DNA from: Deltaproteobacteria bacterium
GTDB taxonomy: Bacteria; Desulfobacterota; Syntrophia; Syntrophales; UBA5619
Assembly (NCBI GenBank): GCA_026388365.1
Contig: JAPLJW010000200.1
Location: 1-14,046 of the forward strand
Length of the DNA stretch: 14,046 bases
Direction of reading: 5' to 3'
The notes under the pieces were generated by a model. That model saw nothing but the letters and a program-made list of their open reading frames with translations, was not told where the DNA came from and did no database searches. Made by a program: the position numbers and the translations under genes. This document shows, piece by piece, positions 1 through 6,929 of the stretch (the stretch's first letter is position 1; each line of letters starts with the position of its first letter).

Positions 1-2
1 AG

Positions 3-1733
3 ATCTCATACCGGGATGAATTTGTGATCAAGGAGATTTCGACGGATGTTCTCTTCGGCGGCGGGGTTGCCGCGGATATCGAAGGGGTTGGGGGTAAGGA
101 TGATTCCCGAAAGCTCCTCAAGGGGATCGATCTGGTGGACAAGGCGGTTCTGACCGGCCGGAATGGCGCCGGGGAAAACAAGCCGGGCGGTTTTTCCCTG
201 CGGATTACCTATCATGGCGATGCGATTGCGGCCATTCCCATCCGGTTACAGATCACCCCGCAGGACTGGCTGCGATATGCCCGGAGTTCGGGGAATCAGA
301 AGGTTCAGATCGAATACCTTAAACGGGCAATCGCCATGAACCGGGAAGATACGAACGTGCGCCGCATGCTTGCTTCCATCTACCTTCATGCCGGCATGAC
401 GGGAGAAGCGATTGCGCAGTATCAGGAAATCCTGGTTCTGAAACCGGACGATCCGGCTATTCTGGCTGAAATGGCCAAGTGCTATCTGAAGAGCGGACAG
501 TACGAGGATGTAATCCGGATTACCGCTCGGGCCGTTAAGGCCAACCCGCAGGATGATGCTGCGCTGGCGGATATGGCCCTGGCCTGGTTCCAGATGGGGG
601 ATTGGAAGAAGGCCATTGCCTCTTACCAGGCCTCCCTGAAGATCAGGCCCGACAATCCGGTGGCCATCTTCAAGTTGGGAGAGGCCTATGAGAAAACGGG
701 CCAGCTTGCCCGGGCTGCTGAGCAGTATCTCGCGGTCCTGGAGAAGGTGCCGAAGGCCGATCATGTGGCGGCCGCTCTCGCGAGCGTTTCGCTGAAGATG
801 GGAAATTTCGACGAGGCGATCCGGTGGCATCGGGAGGTCCTGAAACGGCAGCCGAAGAACGCCGCCGTCTATGCCAATCTCGGCTTGGCTTATGGCGGCA
901 AAGGGCAGGCCCGGGAGGAGATCGAGAACTACGGAAAGGCCATCGCACTGAACCCGGAGGATCCGGTTGTCCGATTCAATCTGGCGGCGGCCTATGAAAA
1001 GGCGAAAAAGGAGCCGGAGGCGGTTCGGGAATATCAGAAGGTCCTGGAATTGAAACCCAACGATCCGGACGCAATGGAGAGACTGGCTGCTCTCCATTTT
1101 AAAGCGAAGCGTTTCAGCGAAGCAGTGCCCCTTTATGAGAAGGTGGTGAGGATGAGCCCTCGGAAAGCGGCGATCCATACCCGTCTCGGTATTGCCTATG
1201 CGGAACTGAAAAAGCCGGCCCAGTCCGCAGAGAACTATGAAAAGGCCATCCGATATGGTGCCAAGGATCCCCAGATTCGGCAGAACCTGGCATTGACCTA
1301 TAGCCAGACGGGCAAGACGAAAGAATCGATCGCAATGTATGAGAAGCTTGCGGCGGAGAACCCCACGACCGAAGTCTTGAACACCCTGGCCGACGCCTAT
1401 ATGAAGGAAAAACAGTACGAAAAAGCGATCCGGATCTATAAGAAGCTGATCGATTTAAACCCGAGGAAGGCCGCCGGCTATACGAGCGCCGCTGACGCAT
1501 ACGGCCTCGAGGGAGACCTGGACCGGCAGATCGAATACTACCGAATGTCGCTGAAAATCGATCCCGAGGACGACGAGGTCTATGCGAATCTTGGGGCGGC
1601 CTATGAAAAGAAAGGTCTTTTTCAGGAGGCGCTCAGGGCCTACACGTCGGCTTATGAACTGAATCCCGATTCGACGAGGGCGGCGCGGCGGATCCCGCAG
1701 ATGAAGATTAGGATCATGCAGCAGAAACAATAA
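3..1733 (+). CDS. Tetratricopeptide-repeat protein, 5' end outside window
   Basis: This is a repeat scaffold protein; no enzyme domain is visible. From about residue 90 (counting the GTG at 24 as 1) to the end there are about 13 or 14 consecutive 34-residue TPR units with the usual pattern, such as AVYANLGLAYGGKGQAREEI and EVYANLGAAYEKKGLFQEAL, each ending in an L.PDDP-type turn. The reading frame is open to the left edge with no stop before the GTG at 24. That GTG has no convincing ribosome binding site and no signal peptide follows, so the gene most likely begins upstream. The roughly 85 residues before the repeats are glycine-rich and I do not recognise them. TPR arrays bind protein partners. 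The stop lies 19 bases before the kdsA start, so the two are probably cotranscribed, and a role in envelope assembly is possible but unproven. The family is confident; the function is unknown. Confidence 0.88.
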   Translation: MSYRDEFVIKEISTDVLFGGGVAADIEGVGGKDDSRKLLKGIDLVDKAVLTGRNGAGENKPGGFSLRITYHGDAIAAIPIRLQITPQDWLRYARSSGNQKVQIEYLKRAIAMNREDTNVRRMLASIYLHAGMTGEAIAQYQEILVLKPDDPAILAEMAKCYLKSGQYEDVIRITARAVKANPQDDAALADMALAWFQMGDWKKAIASYQASLKIRPDNPVAIFKLGEAYEKTGQLARAAEQYLAVLEKVPKADHVAAALASVSLKMGNFDEAIRWHREVLKRQPKNAAVYANLGLAYGGKGQAREEIENYGKAIALNPEDPVVRFNLAAAYEKAKKEPEAVREYQKVLELKPNDPDAMERLAALHFKAKRFSEAVPLYEKVVRMSPRKAAIHTRLGIAYAELKKPAQSAENYEKAIRYGAKDPQIRQNLALTYSQTGKTKESIAMYEKLAAENPTTEVLNTLADAYMKEKQYEKAIRIYKKLIDLNPRKAAGYTSAADAYGLEGDLDRQIEYYRMSLKIDPEDDEVYANLGAAYEKKGLFQEALRAYTSAYELNPDSTRAARRIPQMKIRIMQQKQ

Positions 1734-1752
1734 GGAATAGAGGAATGTGCGG

Positions 1753-2580
1753 ATGAAGAAGATCAACATCGGTGGTATGGAAATCGGCGGCGGCGCTCCC
1801 CTGGCACTGATTGCCGGTCCGTGTGTGATCGAAGACGAAGAAATGACGGTGAAGATCGCCCGCGACCTGAAGGCGCTGACGGGGGATCTCGGGATTCCGT
1901 TTATTTTCAAGGCCTCCTACGACAAGGCGAACCGGACCTCCCGGGATGCCTACCGTGGGCCGGGTCTGGTCCGGGGACTGGAGATCCTGAAAAGGATCCG
2001 GGAGGAATTCGCCATTCCCGTTCTTTCCGATGTCCATCGTTTCGAGGAAATCGCACCGGCGGCTGCTATCCTCGATGTCCTCCAGGTCCCGGCTTTTCTC
2101 TGCCGTCAGACCGACTTCGTTGTCGAGATCGCCCGAAGGGCGAAGGCGGTCAATATCAAGAAGGGGCAATTCCTTGCCCCGTGGGATGTCGTGCATATTG
2201 TGGAAAAGTCCGCGGCGGCGGGAAATGATAACATCATGATAACCGAGCGGGGAGTCAGTTTCGGTTACAACAATCTCGTCGTGGATTTCCGTTCCTTCCC
2301 GATTCTGCGGGGAACGGGATATCCGGTCATCTTTGATGCCACGCACAGCGTACAACTTCCCGGAGGAGCCGGCAGGGCATCAGGCGGCGACCGCGGCATG
2401 GTTCCCTGTCTTGCCCGGGCAGCGGTGGCGGCCGGAATCGACGGCCTGTTTTTCGAGGTTCATCCTGACCCGGACCGTGCGTTGTGCGACGGGCCAAATT
2501 CCTTAAGACTGGACAGCCTGCCGGAACTGTTGACGACCCTGATGAAGATCGATGCCGCAGTACGCACATATCAGGGATGA
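1753..2580 (+). CDS. kdsA: 3-deoxy-8-phosphooctulonate synthase (Kdo-8-P synthase)
   Basis: KdsA condenses phosphoenolpyruvate with arabinose-5-phosphate to give Kdo-8-phosphate, the first committed step of Kdo synthesis for LPS, in the cytosol. The 275-residue product has the full family length and its motifs: AGPCVIED (21-28), KASYDKANRTS (53-63), TERGVSFGYNNLVVDFRSFP (164-183) and DATHSVQLPGG (195-205). Cys24, His198, Glu235 and Asp246 match the four metal ligands of the metal-dependent class typified by Aquifex aeolicus; the E. coli metal-free type has Asn in place of the Cys. I chose the ATG at 1753, which has GAGG at 1740-1743 as ribosome binding site, over the in-frame GTG at 1747. The gene follows the TPR gene closely and precedes kdsC by 32 bases, the next enzyme but one in the pathway. 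Identity is very secure. Confidence 0.97.
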   Translation: MKKINIGGMEIGGGAPLALIAGPCVIEDEEMTVKIARDLKALTGDLGIPFIFKASYDKANRTSRDAYRGPGLVRGLEILKRIREEFAIPVLSDVHRFEEIAPAAAILDVLQVPAFLCRQTDFVVEIARRAKAVNIKKGQFLAPWDVVHIVEKSAAAGNDNIMITERGVSFGYNNLVVDFRSFPILRGTGYPVIFDATHSVQLPGGAGRASGGDRGMVPCLARAAVAAGIDGLFFEVHPDPDRALCDGPNSLRLDSLPELLTTLMKIDAAVRTYQG

Positions 2581-2612
2581 GGATGTGCAACCAATTGAAA
2601 TGAGGGACGACG

Positions 2613-3155
2613 GTGAAACAAGGAATCGAAGAACGGCTTCTGAAAAAAATCCGGAAGGTGAAACTCCTGATCCTCGACGTGGATGGGGTTCTGACCGACG
2701 GACGGATCGTCATGGACGACGCGGGGCTGGAGAGCAAAGCGTTTGATGTGAAGGACGGTCACGGTTTGAAAATTCTCATGAGATTCGGAATCGATGTGGT
2801 GCTGCTGACGGGAAGGCGATCCCGGGTGGTCGAACACCGCGCCGCCGATCTGGGGATCACCGAGGTTCATCAGGGGATCTGGAACAAGACGGAAGTCTTA
2901 TCCGAAATCCTGAAGCGGCGGGATATGATCCCGGAAGATACGGCCTGTGTCGGAGATGATCTGGTTGACATTCCTCTCCTCAGGCGGGCGGGGTTTTCCG
3001 TCGCTGTCGCCGACGCGGTCCCGGAAGTTAGGAAGATCGCCGATTATGTGACGAAACACCGGGGAGGAGAGGGGGCCGTTCGGGAAGTGTGCGAGGTGAT
3101 TCTGAAGGCGCAGAACCGGTGGGCGGATGTGGCGGCGCGGTATGAATTTGCGTGA
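2613..3155 (+). CDS. kdsC: 3-deoxy-D-manno-octulosonate 8-phosphate phosphatase (HAD family)
   Basis: KdsC removes the phosphate from Kdo-8-phosphate to give Kdo, directly after KdsA. The 180-residue protein has the HAD phosphatase motifs in order: LDVDGVLTDG (21-30; Asp22 as nucleophile and Asp24 as general acid), LLTGRRS as motif II, the lysine of GIWNKTEV as motif III, and CVGDDLVDIPLL with its acidic pair as motif IV. It lacks a cap domain, as expected for the tetrameric KdsC group, and ends in the family-like tail VREVCEVILKAQNRW. The start is GTG, supported by GAGGG at 2602-2606; no ATG in this frame fits as well. The kdsA-kdsC pair is a standard operon. A REP-like palindrome begins 5 bases after the stop. 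Confidence is high. Confidence 0.95.
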   Translation: MKQGIEERLLKKIRKVKLLILDVDGVLTDGRIVMDDAGLESKAFDVKDGHGLKILMRFGIDVVLLTGRRSRVVEHRAADLGITEVHQGIWNKTEVLSEILKRRDMIPEDTACVGDDLVDIPLLRRAGFSVAVADAVPEVRKIADYVTKHRGGEGAVREVCEVILKAQNRWADVAARYEFA

Positions 3156-3159
3156 AATA

Positions 3160-3183
3160 GGGGACAGATTTAAATCTGCCCCC
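3160..3183. repeat. REP-like palindrome after kdsC
   Basis: A 14-base perfect palindrome, CAGATTTAAATCTG (3165-3178), is flanked by GGGG (3160-3163) and CCCC (3180-3183), with one A/C mismatch between clamp and core. The whole would fold into a 12-position stem. It is the kind of GGGGACA...TGTCCCC element I know as a dispersed intergenic repeat in many proteobacteria, often linked to REP-associated tyrosine transposases (RAYTs); that link is recalled, not tested here. No run of T follows, so it is not a classical intrinsic terminator, though it could protect the 3' end of the kdsAC message. Confidence 0.75.
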
Positions 3184-3208
3184 CAGAGCCCGGAGGCGAC
3201 GTTTCACC

Positions 3209-3237
3209 TTTACATCCGCAGGCCCGGATGGTATAGA
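3209..3237 (+). promoter_or_regulatory. Sigma-70-type promoter for lptC-lptA-lptB-rpoN
   Basis: TTTACA (3209-3214) and TATAGA (3232-3237) are separated by exactly 17 bases, giving 5/6 matches to the -35 consensus and 5/6 to the -10. Transcription would start near 3244, about 50 bases before lptC. It lies in the only sizeable gap between kdsC and lptC, where a new transcript is expected. Called from sequence alone. Confidence 0.6.
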
Positions 3238-3287
3238 ATTTCCGGCAGGTGCGGTGCGAAAAATCACGGAATGGTCAGGGAGGGCAG

Positions 3288-3314
3288 GGGGACACGATGC
3301 GGCATCATATCCCC
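3288..3314. repeat. REP-like hairpin overlapping the lptC start
   Basis: Two 13-base arms (3288-3300 and 3302-3314) pair at 11 of 13 positions around a single central G. The two mismatches are C/A on this strand and would become G-U pairs in RNA from the other strand. The inner 16 bases, CACGATGCGGCATCAT (3293-3308), recur exactly at 6935-6950 and 6959-6974. The outer GGGGA/TCCCC clamp is like that of the palindrome at 3160. The ATG at 3297 lies inside the 5' arm. Confidence 0.75.
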
Positions 3315-3878
3315 CTTGAGAGGATGAAGATAAAAAGAAAAACGATCATCATCGTTGCGACCTTGGCAATGATCCTGTCCGTGACGATGATCCTCGCGAT
3401 CAGCCTCCGAAGGGCGCCGGAGAAGGCCCTGCTCAAAATCATGTCGGACCGGGTCGATCTGCAAGTCAAGGATGTCCGTTATACCGAAGTCGGGGATTCC
3501 GGCATGAAGTGGGAAATCACGGCAGATACGGCCTGGTATCGGAAGAAGGAAAACCTGGCGCTCTTCGAGAAGGTAAAGGTCCGACTGGTGATGAAAGACG
3601 GTCGGGTCTTCGTGATGAAGGGCGACCGGGGGCGGCTCAATACCGAGTCCCGCGATATGGAAATCGAGGGGAATGTCGGTATCGTTTCGGAAAATGGCGA
3701 CCGTATTTCGACGGACCACCTTTTTTATCGGAATGCAGGAAAGCGGATCGAAACGGACCGGGCCGTGGTTATGGAAAACGGGAGTGTCCGGATCAGCGGT
3801 GTGGGAATGATCTTGACCCTGGATGAAAAAAAGGTCACGCTCCTGTCGAAGGTTCGGGCGAACTCCGCCGGAAAATGA
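3297..3878 (+). CDS. lptC: LPS export system periplasmic protein LptC
   Basis: LptC is the bitopic inner-membrane protein of the LptB2FGC complex; its periplasmic beta-jellyroll domain passes LPS to LptA. The product (193 residues from this start) has a short basic N-terminus, one transmembrane helix at about 17-36 (TIIIVATLAMILSVTMILAI), and a periplasmic domain rich in alternating beta-strand sequence such as WEITADTAWYRKKENLALFE and VFVMKGDRGRLNTESRDMEI, as in LptC/YrbK proteins. Length matches the family. The start is uncertain. ATG 3297 has a good AGGGGG at 3286-3291, but both lie in or beside a REP-like repeat. ATG 3324 gives a more usual N-terminus, but its purine-rich AGAGG abuts the start codon. 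The gene stops inside an ATGA overlapping a possible lptA start. Sequence identity in this family is low, so the call leans on topology and position before lptA. Confidence 0.88.
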   Translation: MRHHIPLERMKIKRKTIIIVATLAMILSVTMILAISLRRAPEKALLKIMSDRVDLQVKDVRYTEVGDSGMKWEITADTAWYRKKENLALFEKVKVRLVMKDGRVFVMKGDRGRLNTESRDMEIEGNVGIVSENGDRISTDHLFYRNAGKRIETDRAVVMENGSVRISGVGMILTLDEKKVTLLSKVRANSAGK

Positions 3879-3892
3879 GAGGGGAAATTAGG

Positions 3893-4453
3893 ATGTTGGA
3901 GAGGCTTCTGCGGATCATCATCGCCCTGGGCGTTTTGATTGCGCTCCTGTATCCGCCGGAGGGCGCGCTGGCCGAAACAAAACAAAAACCCCGGATCGAG
4001 AAGAATCAGCCGATTCAAATCGTTTCCGACCGTCTGGATGCGTACAACGAAAAACGGATGGTCGTCTTTTCCGGGAATGCCGTGGCTACGCAAGGTGCGC
4101 GAACGATCCGGGCGGATCGTCTGACGTTCTACTACAAGGAAAACAGAAAAACGGCCGGTCGGTCGACCGCGGAGGTCGAAGCGACAGGTGATCTGGAAAG
4201 GGTGGAGGCGAAGGGGCACGTGACGATTACCGAAGACCAACGGGTCGTGACCGGAGAAGAGGCCATCTTCGAACAGGATATCCAGAAGATCACGATGACG
4301 GGCAGCGCAGTTCTGCGCGAGGGCGCCAATATTGTCCGGGGTGACCGGATCGTCGTATTTCTGGATGAGAACCGGGGGGTGGTGGAGAGCATCGAGAACC
4401 GGCGTGTAACGGCCACAATCTATCCCGGAGAGACCCAGGAGAAAAAGCGGTGA
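3893..4453 (+). CDS. lptA: LPS transport periplasmic protein LptA (OstA-like)
   Basis: LptA forms the periplasmic bridge that carries LPS from LptC to the outer-membrane LptD. The 186-residue product begins with a clear signal peptide (residues 1-27, hydrophobic core IIIALGVLIALL, likely cleavage after ALA). The mature part opens with IQIVSDRLDAYNEKRMVVFSGNAVA, which is the OstA/LptA domain opening, followed by further strands with the family's repeated pattern (IRADRLTFYY, VTITEDQRVVTGEEAIFEQD). I chose ATG 3893, with AGGGG at 3880-3884, over the in-frame ATG at 3875 that overlaps the lptC stop; the shorter form gives the more normal signal peptide. It is the second gene of the lptC-lptA-lptB set, although an unusual 198-base gap separates it from lptB. 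Confidence 0.93.
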   Translation: MLERLLRIIIALGVLIALLYPPEGALAETKQKPRIEKNQPIQIVSDRLDAYNEKRMVVFSGNAVATQGARTIRADRLTFYYKENRKTAGRSTAEVEATGDLERVEAKGHVTITEDQRVVTGEEAIFEQDIQKITMTGSAVLREGANIVRGDRIVVFLDENRGVVESIENRRVTATIYPGETQEKKR

Positions 4454-4651
4454 CGGCACTCCCTTGAAAAAAGATCCCTCCGCGCGCTGAACATTTTTCG
4501 ACCCTGCACTTCCTTGCTTCGCGGCAAAGAAGAAGCTCGCGCTTCGCACTCAAACCATCGTCTTTGCGGGCGCTACGACGCCCAAGAAGGGGTCCCGAAA
4601 AATCTTCAATGCCCTTACTGGATTTGATTTTCAAGCATTACAAAGGTCACA
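4454..4651. other. Hairpin-rich spacer between lptA and lptB
   Basis: This is the longest gene-free stretch in the window. It holds three local inverted repeats in a row: CTTCCTTGC/GCAAAGAAG (4509-4517 with 4524-4532, one mismatch), GAAGC/GCTTC (4532-4536 with 4541-4545) and GGGCG/CGCCC (4568-4572 with 4579-4583). I find no credible coding sequence on either strand and no convincing sigma-70 promoter. It may be a copy of a dispersed structured repeat, or an RNA element affecting lptB/rpoN expression. A weak AAAGG at 4642-4646 serves lptB. Confidence 0.45.
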
Positions 4652-5386
4652 ATGGATCTATACATGGGAAAGTTGACGGCAACGGATCTGATCAAGATCT
4701 ACGGCGGCAGAAGGGTGGTTGATCGGATTCATCTGGAGATCAATCCCGGCGAGGTGGTCGGCCTCTTGGGCCCCAATGGCGCCGGAAAGACGACGACCTT
4801 CTACATGATCGTCGGGCTGATCAAGCCGGATGGGGGGGCTATTTCCCTCGATGGCGAGGATCTGAGTCGGTATCCGATGTATATCCGGGCGCGGAAAGGG
4901 TTGAATTACCTGCCGCAGGAGCCGTCCATTTTCCGGAAGCTGACGGTGCGAGAGAACATCTTGGCGATCCTCGAGACGCTTCCCATTACCCCGGAAGAGA
5001 GGGAGGAGCGTCTGCACTTGCTCCTTGCGGAACTGGATCTGACACAACTCGCCGACAACAGGGCTTATTCGTTATCCGGAGGCGAGAGAAGGCGGGTGGA
5101 GATCACGCGGGCGCTCGTCACGTCGCCGAAATACATCCTTCTGGATGAACCCTTTGCGGGGATTGACCCCCTGGCGGTGGCGGATATCGGGAGGATCATC
5201 GCCAGGCTCCGGACGAAAGGGATCGGGGTGATTATCTCCGATCATAATGTCCGGGAGACCCTTTCCGTCTGTGATCGCGCCTACATTATCAACGAGGGAA
5301 CGATTCTCGTAGAGGGAACGCCGGAAGAAATCGCCGGCTCCGAGATTGCGCGGAAAATCTATTTCGGCGATGATTTTAAATTCTAA
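4652..5386 (+). CDS. lptB: LPS export ABC transporter ATP-binding protein LptB
   Basis: LptB is the cytosolic ATPase dimer that powers LPS extraction by LptFG. The 244-residue protein has every ABC ATPase motif: Walker A GPNGAGKT (40-47), Q-loop in YLPQEPSIFRKLTVRENI, signature LSGGERRRVEI, Walker B with D-loop ILLDEPFAGIDPLAV, and the switch histidine in ISDHNVRETL. The signature and the PSIFRKL and FAGIDP segments are those of LptB rather than of amino-acid importers. The ATG at 4652 has AAAGG at 4642-4646; an in-frame ATG at 4664 would remove only four residues. Its membrane partners lptF and lptG are not in this window and usually lie elsewhere. rpoN follows after 20 bases, the standard arrangement. 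Confidence 0.97.
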   Translation: MDLYMGKLTATDLIKIYGGRRVVDRIHLEINPGEVVGLLGPNGAGKTTTFYMIVGLIKPDGGAISLDGEDLSRYPMYIRARKGLNYLPQEPSIFRKLTVRENILAILETLPITPEEREERLHLLLAELDLTQLADNRAYSLSGGERRRVEITRALVTSPKYILLDEPFAGIDPLAVADIGRIIARLRTKGIGVIISDHNVRETLSVCDRAYIINEGTILVEGTPEEIAGSEIARKIYFGDDFKF

Positions 5387-5406
5387 AAAAAGAAGACCAC
5401 CGGAAC

Positions 5407-6879
5407 ATGGCATTTGAACTCAGACAGAATCTAAAACTGACCCAGCAGTTGATCATGACGCCTCAGCTTCAGCAGGCTATCAAGCTCCTGCAGATGTCGA
5501 GGCTTGATCTGGTCGATATGGTCCATCAGGAGATGGAGGAGAATCCGCTTCTGGAGGAGGTCACTTCCGATGAGGATCCTGAGGTCGAAAAGAAGATCGA
5601 ACCCGCAGAGACCGCGGAAGAGGATCGGGATGAGCCCCAGATCGTCCAAAGGACCGAGGAACTGACGGGCGAGGGGGATGGCCGGGAAGATTTCGACTGG
5701 GACAATTATCTGGAAGATTATGGCCCGATGGGGGTCACCTATAACCGGAAGGAGGGGACCACCCCTTCGTGGGACAATCTCCTCGTGGCAAAGTCATCGC
5801 TTACGGACCATTTGATGTGGCAGCTCCGTCTTTCCCGGTTCAGCGAGGATGAACGGCGTATCGGCGAACAGATCATCGGAAACCTGGATCATAACGGTTA
5901 TCTGGTCGCCACGCCGGATGAGATTGCCATCCAGGAGAAAGTGGCGTCCGAATTTGTCGAAGAGGTGTTGAAAAAGGTTCAGGAATTCGATCCCGTCGGG
6001 ATTGCCGCCCGCGATGTGCGCGAGTGTCTGCTGATCCAGGCGAAGATGACAGGGGGTGCGCGCTCCCTGGTGGAAAGGATCATCCTCGATCATCTCAGGG
6101 ACCTGGAAGTCAGGAATTATACCCATATCGCCCGGAAATTGAAGATTTCCATCAAGGATGTTCTGGCTGCAGTGCTGATCATCAGCCATATGGACCCCCG
6201 GCCGGGAAGCGTTTACAACGAGGAACGCATCCAGGCCATTGTTCCCGACGTCTATGTCTTCAAGAGCGGTGAGGATTACAAGATCGTTCTCAACGAAGAC
6301 GGTCTTCCCAGACTCCGGATCAGCAATTTTTACCGCGAGATCATGGGTGGGATGAACAGCGGGGTGATGCAGGAAAACGGGAAGCGGTACATCAAGGAAC
6401 GGGTCCAGTCGGCGACCTGGCTTATTAAGAGCATTCAACAACGGCAAAAGACGATCTACCGGGTTTCCGAGAGCATTGTCCGGTTTCAGAAGGCATTTTT
6501 CGACCGGGGGATTGGTTCTCTCAAGCCGCTAATCCTGCGGGATATCGCCGATGACGTGGAGATGCATGAATCCACGATCAGCCGGGTGGTGACGAACAAA
6601 TTTATGCATACGCCGCGGGGCCTCCTTGAGCTGAAATATTTTTTCGGCAGCGGCATCCACAAGACCGGCAGCGACAACGTATCCTCCAAGAGCGTGCAGG
6701 AGGATATCCGGAAGATCATCAGCGGGGAAGATCCCCGCAAACCCTTCAGTGACCAGGAAATCGTCAAGCGTCTTGGGGTTTCGGGGATAATCATTGCAAG
6801 GCGGACCATTGCGAAATATAGGGATATGATGGGAGTTCTGCCCTCATCGAGACGGAAAAATTATTTTAAAAAATGTTGA
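5407..6879 (+). CDS. rpoN: RNA polymerase sigma-54 factor
   Basis: RpoN directs RNA polymerase to -24/-12 promoters and needs an AAA+ activator to open them. The 490-residue protein has the glutamine-rich region I (1-50: ELRQNLKLTQQLIMTPQLQQ), an acidic region II (about 50-110), the core-binding region, the helix-turn-helix segment MHESTISRVVTNKFMHTPRG before LELKYFFGSG, and the RpoN box ARRTIAKYRD at 464-473 (two conservative changes from ARRTVAKYRE). The start at 5407 is set by the conserved MAFELRQNL opening; the ribosome binding site is weak, so translation may depend on lptB. The gene sits between lptB and hpf, as in most proteobacteria. Its stop codon lies inside the -35 box of a promoter for hpf. 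Nothing in the key regions is missing. Confidence 0.98.
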   Translation: MAFELRQNLKLTQQLIMTPQLQQAIKLLQMSRLDLVDMVHQEMEENPLLEEVTSDEDPEVEKKIEPAETAEEDRDEPQIVQRTEELTGEGDGREDFDWDNYLEDYGPMGVTYNRKEGTTPSWDNLLVAKSSLTDHLMWQLRLSRFSEDERRIGEQIIGNLDHNGYLVATPDEIAIQEKVASEFVEEVLKKVQEFDPVGIAARDVRECLLIQAKMTGGARSLVERIILDHLRDLEVRNYTHIARKLKISIKDVLAAVLIISHMDPRPGSVYNEERIQAIVPDVYVFKSGEDYKIVLNEDGLPRLRISNFYREIMGGMNSGVMQENGKRYIKERVQSATWLIKSIQQRQKTIYRVSESIVRFQKAFFDRGIGSLKPLILRDIADDVEMHESTISRVVTNKFMHTPRGLLELKYFFGSGIHKTGSDNVSSKSVQEDIRKIISGEDPRKPFSDQEIVKRLGVSGIIIARRTIAKYRDMMGVLPSSRRKNYFKKC

Positions 6880-6904
6880 CAGGGAGGAAAGGTATTCGTA
6901 TGTT
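6876..6904 (+). promoter_or_regulatory. Sigma-70-type promoter for hpf-ptsN-rapZ, overlapping rpoN stop
   Basis: A perfect TTGACA (6876-6881) is followed after 17 bases by TATGTT (6899-6904, 4/6 match to the -10). The rpoN TGA stop is bases 6877-6879, inside the -35 box. Transcription would start near 6911, leaving a leader of about 110 bases to hpf that contains both REP-like copies. Separate expression of hpf is common in other bacteria, since HPF is needed in stationary phase. Confidence 0.6.
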
Positions 6905-6929
6905 CCGCGACTTTGCATTTCCGGCGCAT

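Noticed and set aside
246..1178. Long minus-strand open frame opposite the TPR gene
   Set aside because: Its translation has no recognisable domain, and the plus strand gives continuous TPR repeats. It is a by-product of codon bias in a GC-rich gene.
3160..3184. Intrinsic terminator for kdsAC
   Set aside because: The palindrome is followed by C-rich sequence instead of a T-run, so it is recorded as a repeat only.
4454..4475. Possible sigma-54 promoter (GGCACTCCCTTGA) after lptA, upstream of lptB-rpoN
   Set aside because: The -24 GG is present, but the required GC at -12, ten bases later, is AA. Without it the site is not credible.
3725..4549. Minus-strand open frame opposite lptC/lptA
   Set aside because: The plus strand encodes clear LptC and LptA with a membrane anchor and a signal peptide; the antisense product has no domain features.
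4618..4650. Possible sigma-70 promoter before lptB (TTACTG, 17 bases, TTACAA)
   Set aside because: Both hexamers match consensus poorly, so the spacing alone is not enough support.
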